64,000 bases of DNA from the NCBI GenBank assembly GCA_949316495.1, contig OX439001.1, forward strand, positions 48,150,556 through 48,214,555, in the 5' to 3' direction. The translations under genes were made by a program, and so were the position numbers. This document shows, piece after piece, positions 1 through 23,190 of the stretch (within the stretch, counting starts at the first letter, position 1; the number at the start of each line of letters is the position of its first letter). A model generated the notes under the pieces. That model saw only the letters and a program-made list of their open reading frames with translations, was not told the DNA's origin and did no database searches. Source of the DNA: Amphiduros pacificus. Its lineage: Eukaryota; Annelida; Polychaeta; Phyllodocida; Hesionidae.

Positions 1-699
1 CCAAGCTCCTGGCTTTTGTGAGGTACATCCTGTACTGCTGATCCAGGACGATATGTTGTAATTAATTATGAATACGAGACACTTATAATTGCCTTATTTG
101 CATAACATCAGTCCACAATGATGTGTCAAGGTAAAATGAAATGGCAGTACATAATTGAGATATATTCACAAGTTTTTGATTCCATAGATCTACCAACTGG
201 TGCCCTTTTTGGGTCTTATGATTTCAAAAAACTTGTGTTACCTGTCACCTGTTTGTATTGAATATGTCTTAGAATATTTCCATCCATATATCTTGACCAG
301 TGAAACTCTTTGTTTGCATGGCCTCTTTGGTTGCATGTCGAAAGTCTAATTCTGGACATTGAGCAAGCATGTTTGCTTTACTCTGGAAGGTCTTGGCAGC
401 AGGTGATTTACATTTATTTCCTTTCTGAAAAGAAGAATAAAAAGAACAAGGAAAGGATGATGAACTGCTTGTGAATACACACTAATGAAATAAAAAAGTA
501 CTGAATCAAAAAGTTCATAGCTCATTAGGACCAGGAGGACATGTATTTGTGACCATAGATTGGAATTGGACACACATCATGAACAAAGTATTTGTGTGGT
601 GGTGGTGGATATTCTTCTAGTGAATATCAGCATCTATGGCAATCAGTGCAATCATAGTCATTGAGACAGTAAGTGTTGATTATCTAATAAGGACAGGTT

Positions 700-713
700 G
701 TGCCCCCTAGTGG
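700..713 (-). promoter_or_regulatory. CTCF-like motif, 14/14 match
   Basis: Read on the minus strand this is CCACTAGGGGGCAC, an exact match to the bilaterian CTCF core CCASYAGRKGGCRS. Occupancy cannot be judged from sequence, and CTCF in this species is assumed. Confidence 0.5.
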
Positions 714-2203
714 GATTGCCTCCTCACTGGCCGGAAGGCAGATCACAGAGGTCACTAGGCCCTGGTGATCACTGCTAATGTGTATAAACAAGTGCAGCAA
801 CCACCACACTAATAAGCGTGATAAGCCTCTTAATTGTGAAAGAGTAAAAAAAAGAGCAAAATTTCTTTTTGATCATACTACCAGATATCATATCACATGT
901 TAATTATAAATACAGAAAAAATAAGATTCAAGTATTTTTATGTCTGGCCCTGGATCACAGCCATAATTACATGTGTGGTAATATTTAACATCTCAGTGAA
1001 TCAAACTGTAGATAAAGCTGGGGTTGACAAGGCATAACATTGGTGTATGTATACACAAGACCCCCACCTGCCTGCTTGTCAGATTCCTTTGCCTGCAGGA
1101 ATCACATGATCTAAATGTACACACCATCTGCAGCAAAATATGCCCTCACTGTATTAGCAACCAGATGCGAATCATGTTGTACTCATGTTGAATTACAATT
1201 AGGATAAATGGTTTTATCATTGGTTCTTTGGGCCTTTAGAATGATAAAGGAAACTGTCCTCATGGACTTGTATACTTTTGACATTGTAAAATTTCAATTT
1301 AAACAGATGATTATCATTGAGAAAGGTTATATATATTATATATATTTACATTGAAATTTCACATCAAACTGGTGAACAGACCCCTATATTAGAAAATATC
1401 AAAATATTGAAAATTGCATAATGAAAAAAAACTTTATGAAATGATAATATTTAATACTCTGTTTTTAAAGAAATCTTGACCATAAATCTCTTCCAAACAA
1501 CTATTTCACAGGTAACTGTTGAGTTTTGGAATGTCTTTTTTTCATTCAAGTAAAGCACACTATACAAGTTTATCACTTGCTCTCATATAGATTTGGATTA
1601 TAGTAACACAGATTGGAGAAGATTATGACAGCGATATCAGATAAGGATATCGCCAGTAATCCAATGATAATATTGAATGGTAGGCACTTGACACTGTGAA
1701 ACTCTGGCAGCTCCAGGTGTACACACAGACTTACCTCATCCTCTTATCTGCCTGTGTATACAAAATATTCACCAGCTATTATGATAAAAACAATCAGATA
1801 AGCTCACTGTCTGACAACTGGCAACATTTTGTATGTCTCTGGTAGGAGTGGTTTACAGGTGTGGATTGCCAAGATCCAGATGGCAGCCAGATAAGATGGG
1901 GTGCTTTGGTTAATGGAGAAAGGCCAGTACCTGCCAACTGATCCAATGTTAACTCTCTCTCAGATACACAACCCAAAGTTTCTGGATTTTTTTTGGGGGA
2001 GGGGGGATATATGAATATAAAAAAAGAAGAAAATACCAATCTTATTCCTCATCTGTAATCTTAGATATGCATGAGCATGTTTGGTGCAACTTATTGGGGC
2101 TGAACATTATTTTGTCATGTAGAAATATGACACATTTGAGAAAGAGCATGAAAATTCACAATGTACCATTTTCGTGATTTTTTCTGTATGTAAATGTAAA
2201 TTA

Positions 2204-2217
2204 CCCCCCCCCCCCCC
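2204..2217. repeat. C14 homopolymer
   Basis: Fourteen consecutive C bases, a simple repeat whose exact length may be unreliable in the assembly. Confidence 0.9.
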
Positions 2218-2413
2218 TCCTACACCTACATCTTATGTCCCAAACTTGGTAAAAATTTGGCTCTTGGCTAAATTTTAAAGTGGGTCTATGCAGCTTTATG
2301 TGTTTCTACATCATGTAGCTTCAGCCACACTTCCTATGTACTTGCATTGTCATCTAAACCTCTCTATTTTGGTCATGTAGGAACCGCACATGACCAGACA
2401 GGGCCATGCATTA

Positions 2414-4165
2414 CCGTATTTACTCGTGTATAAGTCGACTCGTGTATAAGACGACCCCCCAAAATTGAGGTTATTTTTCTTGAAAAAAAACAATTTCCGA
2501 ATATAAGACGAGTTGGTTTTTCAAGAGATATCGGCTCTGCTACCATTCAAGCTTAAGCTGAAGCTTGGCGGTCATTTTAAAAGAGAAACGTAAATATGCT
2601 TAAAATATAAGATATTAGCCGTCTTATACACGTGTATATACGGTAAAACGTAAATACGATGTTCGTATTTTCGAAATAACGGATATCAGACATTGATTGC
2701 CTTTTAAATGATAAATAAAGGTATTTACCCAATATTATCACAAATTAAAACGTAATACGATGTACGTGACGTCCTTTATCTTAGCGTCTGGGTGCCCACG
2801 AGACAAAAGTGGAGCGGCCAACATGTCAAATTGAACTTTCATATCCGTAGCTGATCAATTTTAATTGCGTTTTAAATGATAAATAAAGGTATGTACTTAA
2901 TATTATCACAATTCTCAACAAGGAAGACACGACTCAAAGCAGTGGAAACAAAGACGAAATGCAAAACTGTGAACGCTGATAATTGGAATCATTGAGAACA
3001 AAGTCAAAACAAAGTGTTTCGGAATAATATTGGGTAAATACTTTTATTTATCATTTAAAACGCAATTAAAATCGATCCACGTGTGAAGGCCTTTCTGTCA
3101 AGAAGGGAAGACACGACTCAACGCAACACGTGGTCGCAATTTTGAAAGGCGGAAGTGACGGGAAGAGGCTCTTGTTTTTAGCACGAAAACGATTGTTAAT
3201 ATATTGCGCAATAATGGATGGTATTATTCTGTTCTCGACCTGCAAAGCGTAATTTGTGATAATATTATGTATATACCTTTATTTATCATTTAAAACGCAA
3301 TTAAAATCGATCCACGTGTGCAAGCACTTCTGTCAACAGGGAAGACACGACTCAAAGCAGTGGAGACAATGACGAAACGCAAAACTGTGAACGCTGATAA
3401 TTGGAATCAGTGAGAACAAAGTCAAAACAAAGTGTTTCGAAATAATATTGGGTAAATACCTTTATTTATCATTTAAAACGTAATTAAAATCGATCCGGTA
3501 AATTCTGTGGCAAATCTGCAGTCAATGATCACATGACTTGTGAGTCACGTGGCCAATCGATCCGCAACGTCACGGACATCGTATTTACGTTTTACTTCTA
3601 TGTCTATTAAAATTATTATTTAAATATATCGCACAATTCAACTCTGCCTTTGATGTCTTCCCATTCAGTGGTGTAAAAATTAGTAAAATTTCACTGATAC
3701 CAATTATCAGCGTTCACAGTTTTGCATTTCGTCATTGTTCCACTGCTTTGAGTCGTGTCTTCCCTTTTTGACAGAAATGCTTTCACACGTGGATCGATTT
3801 TAATTGCGTTTTAAATGGATTGATGGTTTTGTTCTGTTCTCGAATAATATTGGGTAAATACCTTTATTTATCATTTAAAACGCAATTAAAATCAACCTGC
3901 TACGTCTGATATTCGTTATTTCGAAAATATGAACATCGTATTTACGTTTTACCGTATATACTCGTGTATAAGACTGTTAAATCGATCTGCTATGTCCGAT
4001 ATTCGTTATTTCGAAAATAAGAATGTTCGTAATGAAAACTCATAGTGCCGTAATTTTTGGGCGTAAATCCTCGTCCACAGGTTGCTCTCGTGTATAAGGC
4101 GACCCCCCTAACATTAACTAAGAGTTTTGGTAAAAAAACTTCGTCTTATACACGAGTAAATACGG
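2414..4165. mobile_element. Nested composite inverted-repeat DNA transposon (non-autonomous, TA-flanked)
   Basis: The ends are inverted repeats beginning CCGTATTTACTCGTGTATAA, each flanked by TA (2412-2413 and 4166-4167). This fits a TA-inserting superfamily such as Tc1/mariner/pogo, though the family is not certain. Inside is a second inverted pair (about 2607-2735 and 3845-3975) that contains a near copy of the outer terminus. Within that, a unit of about 55 bases built around TTTATCATTTAAAACGCAAT occurs about seven times in both orientations (near 2696, 2850, 3024, 3260, 3440, 3790 and 3845). A second module built around AAAACTGTGAACGCTGATAA occurs twice directly (about 2925-3025 and 3343-3442) and once inverted (about 3695-3775). 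No transposase frame is present, so it would need help from elsewhere to move. CpG is richer than in the flanks, which suggests a fairly recent or unmethylated insertion. Confidence 0.8.
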
Positions 4166-4167
4166 TA

Positions 4168-15616
<11,449 letters not shown>

Positions 15617-15695
15617 CAGGCCTTGACACTAAGGCTTGGAGGCACTGGTCCGCCATGTCAGTGACTCAAAATTTTCACTAGCCCGATATGATGTT
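15617..15695 (+). mobile_element. Fragment related to the hAT-like MITE at 24550-24776
   Basis: The stretch begins CAGGCCTTGACACTAAGG and continues with CACTGGTCCG, matching the terminal pattern CAGGGYTTGACATTA ... CACTGGCCC of the element at 24550. No matching opposite end was found nearby, so it is an end fragment or solo terminus. The match is short and old. Confidence 0.4.
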
Positions 15696-16080
15696 AGTGG
15701 CCCACAGTTGGTTCCATCTTAGAAGAAAAATGATAAAAGTTTTGTGGAAATTATTATTGATGTACATTGTAGTTCAAGTTTACTTGGCAAAACTCTCAAT
15801 ATTTTCCCATTTGTCAACTGTAATCTTTCTTCATATGTATACTTTATCCACAAGTCAGAAGAAATGTGAGTTTAGCAATGCTTTTACATGCATATGTGAT
15901 ATGAGGCAGCCATTTTATAAAGCGGAAGTGACAGAGAGAAGCTGTTATTTTTTATGCAAAATGATCTGTGTGTACCTAGCAATGCAAGTCCTTCTCTTTC
16001 TGATTACTGGCCTGGCACTTATGTTCAGTACCAGAGTTCAAATTGACTGCTCATTAATTATTCAGTAGTGTAGCACTGTT

Positions 16081-16423
16081 TGATGTCATTCTGGCACTAT
16101 TCAAAGGACAATATATTTTATGACGTCATAAGTATATTGCCATACTCTCATGATGTCATTTTACCCTTCAGTGCCTCTATAACACTCCACTTACAAATGA
16201 CGCCAAGAAAGAAGTGTGCCTTCAAAAGGGGGCTATGCAATAGGGTCTTGTTCAAAGAGATTTATTTCACAGACACTAATGGGGATGTATCAATCAAAAA
16301 GTTAAAAGATGTGACAGACAATTACATTCATTACCAATATGCAAATTTTAAATGTTTTTTTTTTTCGTGTGAAAAAAGCCACACACTGGTTCATTATGAG
16401 TCACTTCATTTAGCATGACATCA
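16081..16423. promoter_or_regulatory. Cluster of CRE-like and AP-1-like sites
   Basis: A full CRE, TGACGTCA, sits in a perfect 14-bp palindrome TTATGACGTCATAA (16118-16131). The variant TGATGTCA occurs at 16081 and 16151 and inverted as TGACATCA at 16416. An AP-1 consensus TGAGTCA lies at 16397-16403. bZIP proteins of the CREB/ATF and Jun/Fos families bind such sites in animals. That this is an enhancer is inference from clustering alone. Confidence 0.35.
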
Positions 16424-17853
16424 TTTTACAGGTCATGCTCATTGTACAAAGGCCACATGTATGGTAAATTTCATACTAACAAACCAAAGTAATTGCATGA
16501 TTGGAGAGGGTGTTATGATAGTGATCCCCATGCAAATGAAAGTATCTGAGTGCCTTCTCAGTATTTTCATCACCATTGAAATACAATGTTCAACATTGAT
16601 GGATCCTTAACTCTTTGTATTTACGTTTTAGAAGATTCATCATAATGGCCGCAAATGACAGCTTAACGTGATAGATATGGTTTGCATCAGAATTTGTATC
16701 TTATATCAGTTACTGGATTTGTGGGTGAAATCTGATAGTGAATTCCATGAGGCCCAAATCCAGAGGCCAAAAAAAAAAGAGCTCTGGGCCACTGGGCCAT
16801 TGCTCATACTAAGGCCTGATACTAGTCAATACATAGAATGTGACTTTATATGTTCACACAAGCACAATGGTCCAGCATTTTAGGGTCACATGACAATATG
16901 TGCGTGATTGAATAAATGTTTGACACAAACTGCTCAAATTGTAGATGGCGGTTCTCAATACACACGGCCATTGTCATCAGCTAAGTATGGCTTACCCATA
17001 GAAATGCAGTGCAGTGCATTGTGGGATAGTTGACGTCTGACCTGCTCCAATCCGCAGGTGTCGCTTTCAAGAGATGCATAGAAAAGCCTTAATTAATTCT
17101 CCTCTGTAACAGGTGCATCAGCAGAATTGATTTCAGGCAAAAATTGATCATGATTTCAATATGTTTGTTGGCAGGCAAATGTTGAATATGGCTGACCTGC
17201 CATTGGGTCCATCGATACAGAAATGTATGATGGACTGCAGTTTGTTTGAAGTCGTGCATGATTGTAAAACAACACTGCTTCATTCAAATATGCTCATCCA
17301 TGCAGTTGATTATATATTTTTTGCAAGCCAAATCCATAAGGACACTCATTTGTTAATGTCAAATAAAATATTGTTTTATGTCTCTAGAGCATAACAAACA
17401 CAGGCTAATATAATAACATTTTATGAAGTACGGATTAACTTTCATTCTTATCTATTACAGGATTATATTTTGCCTTGCAGGATATGCTTTTTGTTTTTCG
17501 TAGCCTAGTTTCTCATTCTCCAGCTGATACTAGTCAACGTCACTACATTCACTTCCACATAATAGAGTTTTGTGTCTTTGCATTATTTTCCAGCTAAGCT
17601 TCCATAACATCATTCTTATTCATGAGACAGCGAGATTTAAATAAATCTCCAGACTTTTATCTATTGCTTTAGTTGATTTTATCAACTGCCTATCGATCTC
17701 AGACCCCAGATTGCCTTGCTGGTATCTCAGTTGCTTGGGAGAACAGGTCAGACGCCCTTCTGATGTCATTTACCACTTAACAAGAGAGCTGCTCCTGTCT
17801 TTTGATGGATAATTATATTTCTATAAAGTGAGTGTGAGTCTTTGAGGGCCTGC

Positions 17854-17867
17854 CAACTAGGTGGCAG
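17854..17867 (+). promoter_or_regulatory. CTCF-like motif, 13/14 match
   Basis: CAACTAGGTGGCAG matches CCASYAGRKGGCRS except at the second base. Confidence 0.4.
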
Positions 17868-19381
17868 CACTCAGACTTCGGAGAGTTCTGCAAAATTGAT
17901 TTACTCTTTGTACAAGAATTAGAATTTTTCACTCTCCGTTTTTTTTTTTTCATTTCTGAAGTTTCCACTTTCAGATTATTAAGATATATAATTTTTGAAA
18001 AAGTTGAATACTTTGTTTTAATAAATATTATCAAATTACTTTGAAAATCGAAAGTAAAATAGAAATATTAAACACATTTATTAATTCACTTGATTGTGGT
18101 AAGAAAAATCTGACATCATTTGATTGATGACAAGGAACTCAAACAAGTTTCCCACTCTCCATCAGGTGAAATCTTGGACGGATGTCAAAACATTTAAGAT
18201 GGTGGCAGCCATTTGTGAGATCTTACGAGAGCAGCAAGTGAAGGTCACTTGGTATGGGTAGTCTCCAGATTGCCCTCAGATTGGCACAGGGCACGGAAAC
18301 AACCCTCCCCAGAGCCACCGGTCCCCACACACCTGCATATGTTCACTATCTGACAGTCTACTGTTCAGTAATTGAATTTTTGTGAGGCAAACATAGAGTT
18401 AACAGTGGCCTTACTGCATTTTGTGTAGGATGTTGGACTTATTGCAGATACAAAGTGCAACTAAGGATATGATATTTTTATGAATTTTAAGTGCATCTGT
18501 AACTACCAACACACCCAGTCCTTAGAAACACCATTATGTCATATTTCATGTGAAGAAAAAGAATTTGATTGTAAATGATTTATTATTTGTTTTAAAATTG
18601 TTTTCTTGTGAAATTTTGTTGTAAAAATTGACTTCAGTGTAAGTTTTGCCCTCTGTGTAATAAGTTATATCCAGCAATGCAAAATGTTGTGATTGAACGA
18701 TTACAAATATCTTTTAAAAAGATTATAAATGATTTTCAGACAAGATTTGGATCTCAGTTACCAAACCAAATGTAAAGAAAATATGTCACTCACCCACAAA
18801 GCCCAATCTGGAAAAGAGAAATCAGGGGTGAAATCATCCTGAAATATTCTCATACAAAGAGTGGTTTTGGGGAAAACATGATGGTATTTAGATACAGTGA
18901 GGGTGCTTGTTTTTGGAGCCAGAGGGGCTGCTACACAGTAGATAGGAGAGAGGTTACACAGGAGATGTACAGAACAGGGCTGAGACTGGGTGTTGTATGT
19001 TCAGATGGTATACATTGTCACTCTTTGCTTCATCCACTAATACAAGCCCCCACTACCCAAAAAAAAATCAAAACAAAAGGGGGGGGGGGGGGGAGACAAA
19101 TAAAAAAAACAACAAAAATGAAATAAAACTTAAGTTTGATAGAAAATACATGAAAACCTGCATATTTTTGCAAAGTGTTATTGATTAGGGTTATTGAAAT
19201 TTGCAATTGAAATATTATGTTAGAGATGGAAGGTCAATTGGAAGAGTTATGTTTGTGGTATAGCAGCATGTCCTGCAGATGACCCGGTCTTGGTCGGCAT
19301 TAATGATTTTGTGTCAGTGTCTGTATGTGCCCAAGCAGCCAAACCCATCTGGCAGGAAGGACTTGGGAGATCTTTGAAACC

Positions 19382-20190
19382 CTTACCAAGGCTCAATATG
19401 TAGGCTGGTCCACCTGCTGTAGAGAAGTGGACCCAGATACAGTGAGACCTCTCTACCAAGGCTCAATATGTAGGCTGGTCCACCTGCTGTAGAGAAGTGG
19501 ACCCAGATACAGTGAGACCTCTCTACCAAGGCTCAATATGTAGGCTGGTCCACCTGCTGTAGAGAAGTGGACCCAGATACAGTGCGATCTCTACCAAGGC
19601 TCAATATGTAGGCTGGTTCACCTGCTGTAGAGAAGTGGACCCAGATACAGTGAGACCTCTCTACCAAGGCTCAATATGTAGGCTGGTCCACCTGCTGTAG
19701 AGAAGTGGGCCCAGATACAGTGAGACCTCTCTACCAAGGCTCAATATGTAGGCTGGTCCACCTGCTGTAGAGAAGTGGACCCAGATACAGTGAGACCTCT
19801 CTACCAAGGCTCAATGTGTAGACTGGTCCACCTGCTGAAGAGAAGTGGAACTAGATACAGTGAGACCTCTCTACCAAGGCACAATATGTAGGCTGGTCCA
19901 CCTGCTGAAGAGAAGTGGAACTAGATACAGTGAGACCTCTCTACCAAGGCTCAATGTGTAGACTGGTCCACCTGCTGTAGAGAAGTGGACACAAATACAG
20001 TGAGACCTCTCTACCAAGGCTCAATGTGTAGACTGGTCCACCTGCTGTAGAGAAGTGGAACTAGATACAGTGAGACCTCTCTACCAAGGCTCAATGTGTA
20101 GACTGGTCCACCTGCTGAAGAGAAGTGGAACTAGATACAGCAAGACCTTTTCACTGAGGCTCCACCTACTATGGAGAAGTAGAATTAGAC
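19382..20190. repeat. Minisatellite, 70-bp unit, 11 copies plus a decayed twelfth
   Basis: Units start at 19384 and recur every 70 bases; one copy is 2 bases short (68-base step before 19592). The last full unit starts at 20082, followed by a degenerate partial copy to about 20190. The core reads TACCAAGGCTCAATATGTAG. Copies 1-6 share AATATGTAGGCTGG and GAAGTGGACCCAG; most of copies 7-11 carry AATGTGTAGACTGG and GAAGTGGAACTAG. The array therefore grew from at least two variant units. Stops fall in the repeat frames, so no protein is implied. Confidence 0.95.
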
Positions 20191-22789
20191 AAGGCTAAAT
20201 AATTATTGTATTTTATACAATTTATTCATTTCCATTTTCACTTTAACTTTTCTATCAAGAAAAGTGAGAGAGCTGAACCCATACGGATAAGAATAGATTA
20301 CGATATCAACAACAAAACCATACAGTGACCATGCTATATATTTTGACCAGTTTCATAATCTGTAATACTTCATCATGTTTAGTGGCTAAATCAATAATTC
20401 TGACCAGAAAAAAAGAAGAAAAGTGTAGGCCTGGCCCTGAGTATTGACATTGTCAGATTTAGCATGTGTATTTGCCAGCAGCTGTAAGGACTGGCAAGCC
20501 ATGAGAGCTAACCTTCAACCATGGTGTGGGAAAGCTGGTCTGGTGATGGGCACAGGTGGGCCACCAAGTAATCTGCATACATGCAGATATACACAGACAT
20601 GCCCGCAGCTCCCATGTTAGGAATGACCCCTTGTTGATATTATATTGTGTGTCTTCAAATATTGTTGTCAGCTAAATAGATGGGTCTATTGGGGCGAGAT
20701 GTGGTGGCATGAGTTTCACCAATATCTCTGCCTTACTCCGATACTCTGATTTTTACTAATAAATAACAGTGATGCATAAGCAGTCTTCCTTTTATTTTAT
20801 GTACATTTTATTTATATTCACTCATATGCAGTTGGGATATGACTTAGATCTCTGAGGATTTTGAATTTTCAATCATCCTTTAAACAGTGGATTTTGCTAT
20901 TTTGCAACAAACATTTGTATTTGTTTAAATTTGGAAAACAAGATAAAGCATTGAAAACTCCAAGTAATTTATATTCAGAGTGTAAATGATGTAAAACAGA
21001 TCTCTCGGAAAATAATGACATGGTGGACACAGGTGGTCAGTGAGGAGTGGTCAGCTGTCTGTGGTTTGTGCTGACCAGGGGCTACTGCTGGTCACAGATA
21101 CTGGATTGCTCTCCCACACACCTGCAGGCCTGTCTGCTATGGCAACAAAAACACCAAACAGAAATATGAGGCAAATCCTATTGACAGGTATGCCCCATTT
21201 ATATATATAACAAATTGTTTCATATTTAATATTTAATACAATGATTAAAATTTGAATATCGGTCCTTTTGATTTATTGTCATGGATTGACAGATGATTGA
21301 TTATTTTAACATAAAAAAGGGTTTCTGAACCTATAATGGTGTGTTTTTCTTCCTTCCAATAGACATTGATGAAATGTTATTTATCATTTTGAGAACCTAT
21401 GAAAATGAAATGGGAAAAACAAATATTTTTAAAAAGGAGACTAAATCTAAATGGCATGGTTATTCTTCACATTGTGTTTGTCTGATTTCTACCACCTATA
21501 GCTTAAAGAATGATAATTTAAACTGCAATTATAATGAAAGATATGTCACGTTAGGGTAAGTTGCAGGTCAAGTATAACCAATTTCTGAAAATAAAAATAA
21601 TTGGCGTAATGTTCACATGTGAGACCTCTCTACCTGTGTGTTCATCAATGTGGAGAACAAAGATTTGGTAATTATTATATATTTATATCAGGGTCAGCAT
21701 AAATATATGATCAATATTAACAGAGTTAATGTCAATTTGATCACATTTTTTAAATATGAAATATGAAACAATTCTGTTTCAAAGTAAATGGAATAAAGCA
21801 AAATAGTGTTATGGTGGATGTAAGTAAGTAAAACAGAAAATAAGAAGAACAATGTAAATAGATAGACCAGTGTTGGGACCACTGAAAGCATGCCAAGAAA
21901 CAATGAGTATTGCAAGACACAAGACCAACCGAAAACCCTGATTCGTGGCTGCCAATTGATGTAATACGAGAGATAATGTCAGGCCCACATGGAACTGGAA
22001 AGGATTTATACCTGGCTTGTGGTGTGGCTTGAGTATAATATGGCAAGGACAATGCATATTGGTGCTATGCACTGATCATATTTCTGGATGGGCCACTGTA
22101 TGAGATGGAAGGGGCATGCCCCAGGGGATTCTGTAATGACATATTGGTATCTATAATCCTATTGCTTAGATTTCAAAGTGGCAGGTTGTTTCTTAAACCA
22201 ACTCCCCAAGAAAAATTAAAAAATGCAAGACAAACTGGTCTACGATGGAAGAAATAGCTGGAAATAAATATTTTTATTGAGCTCATGTGTCAGGTGAAAA
22301 CTGCGTGATCAGATTTCTCTCTTTGAAAACAATAGCATTGTTGAAATGCGCCAAAGACAGGAAGCATTTATCTTGCCAATCTCCCCAATTCTACTGGGTG
22401 CGATAAAGGAGGGGAGCTTGACTGAGAGTTGCAGTATCAGTGCATCTGTGACAGACAGGTGGAGCCACTGTTCTTAGAGGATCCGGCTCCCAGATGACAG
22501 AATTGATCTATTATATAGGGCACCAGACAAGAAGTTTGCCACCCAGTCATCTGATTGAGCAGGGTATCACACATCACGCTCAAGATTGGTTACAGCCCTG
22601 ATCTTGAAAAAGTGATCTTGCATTTAGATATGTAAAATAAAATGACATTGCATCTGACCTTTTTGTTGACCTCCTATTTTCCTGTGTCAAAAACATACAA
22701 AGAAGTATACAAAAACCAGAGGCCAAAAAAATTTCCACAACAACAATGATGAAGTGGAAGGAATGGAAAATCCATCCACACAAGCCTAT
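20191..22789. other. Non-coding, AT-rich sequence
   Basis: No supported exon, RNA gene or mobile-element end. Reading frames here are short and on conflicting strands. Confidence 0.5.
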
Positions 22790-22899
22790 CATGTCCCATC
22801 TGGCGGAGTGTCCTGCAGTCAGGTCAGACTAGGGCTGGGCTTGGCTTGGTGGCCTCCTTCCCACCCCATCCTACTCCAAGACCAGCCCTCAGCAGACAT

Positions 22900-22913
22900 C
22901 TGCCATCTGGTGT
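22900..22913 (-). promoter_or_regulatory. CTCF-like motif, 13/14 match
   Basis: On the minus strand ACACCAGATGGCAG; only the first base differs from CCASYAGRKGGCRS. It lies at the start of a diverged repeat unit. Confidence 0.4.
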
Positions 22914-22974
22914 AGGCTTGGGTAGTTGTTCCCAATACCTTCCTATCCCTACTTCTTCCCAAATTTGAACACTT

Positions 22975-22988
22975 CTGCCATCTGGTGG
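22975..22988 (-). promoter_or_regulatory. CTCF-like motif, 14/14 match
   Basis: On the minus strand CCACCAGATGGCAG, an exact match to CCASYAGRKGGCRS, 75 bases from the preceding site and in the same orientation. Confidence 0.5.
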
Positions 22989-23190
22989 AGGCCAGGCTGG
23001 TTGACCTTATTCCCTCTCTTTCCTCACTCCATCCCAACTTTCAACTCCGTTTCCTCCCCCATCCCCACTCCATCCCCACCCGCCATATGGCAGAGTTGCC
23101 TGTAGTCAAACCAGACAAGTGCTTGGCTGGGTTTGGTGACCCCATTCCCTCTCAATCCCCAGCCCTCAACACACACCACCTGGCTCAAAG

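Larger units (their letters stand above)
1..2411. other. Non-coding, AT-rich sequence with no supported gene
   Basis: No reading frame here looks like a real exon; those present are short, low in complexity and lack recognisable motifs. Visible structure is limited to a perfect CTCF-like motif at 700-713, a weaker one at 1873-1886, an 8-bp inverted repeat (GCGATATC arms, 1631-1653) and a 14-base C run at 2204-2217. The rest is unremarkable intergenic or intronic sequence. Confidence 0.6.
15696..19381. other. Non-coding sequence with a CRE/AP-1-like cluster and two CTCF-like motifs
   Basis: No exon is supported. Items of note are the cAMP-response-like cluster at 16081-16423, CTCF-like motifs at 16938-16951 (11/14) and 17854-17867 (13/14), and a G15 run at 19079-19093. 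Confidence 0.5.
22790..23190. repeat. Diverged tandem repeat of about four units, each opening with a CTCF-like core
   Basis: Four related segments begin near 22797, 22902, 22977 and 23084 with CCATCTGG or a variant and continue into C-rich sequence. The first and fourth clearly align: both run CTG(C/T)AGTC, then CAGAC(T/A)AG, then GCTTGGCT, a TTGGTG block and CCAGCCCTCA. Unit length varies from about 75 to 107 bases. Two copies of the core are strong CTCF-like motifs. Pyrimidine-rich filler gives spurious proline-rich frames on both strands. Confidence 0.6.

Noticed and set aside
1631-1653. GCGATATC inverted repeat with 7-base spacer
   Set aside because: Eight-base arms are within chance expectation and no T-run or operator context is present.
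15688-16068. 126-codon plus-strand frame with hydrophobic stretches
   Set aside because: Hydrophobicity comes from T-rich codons; no membrane-protein pattern, promoter or splice context.
19382-20190. CRISPR-like array
   Set aside because: The units are contiguous with no unique spacers; it is an ordinary minisatellite. The same holds for the 46-bp and 74-bp arrays.
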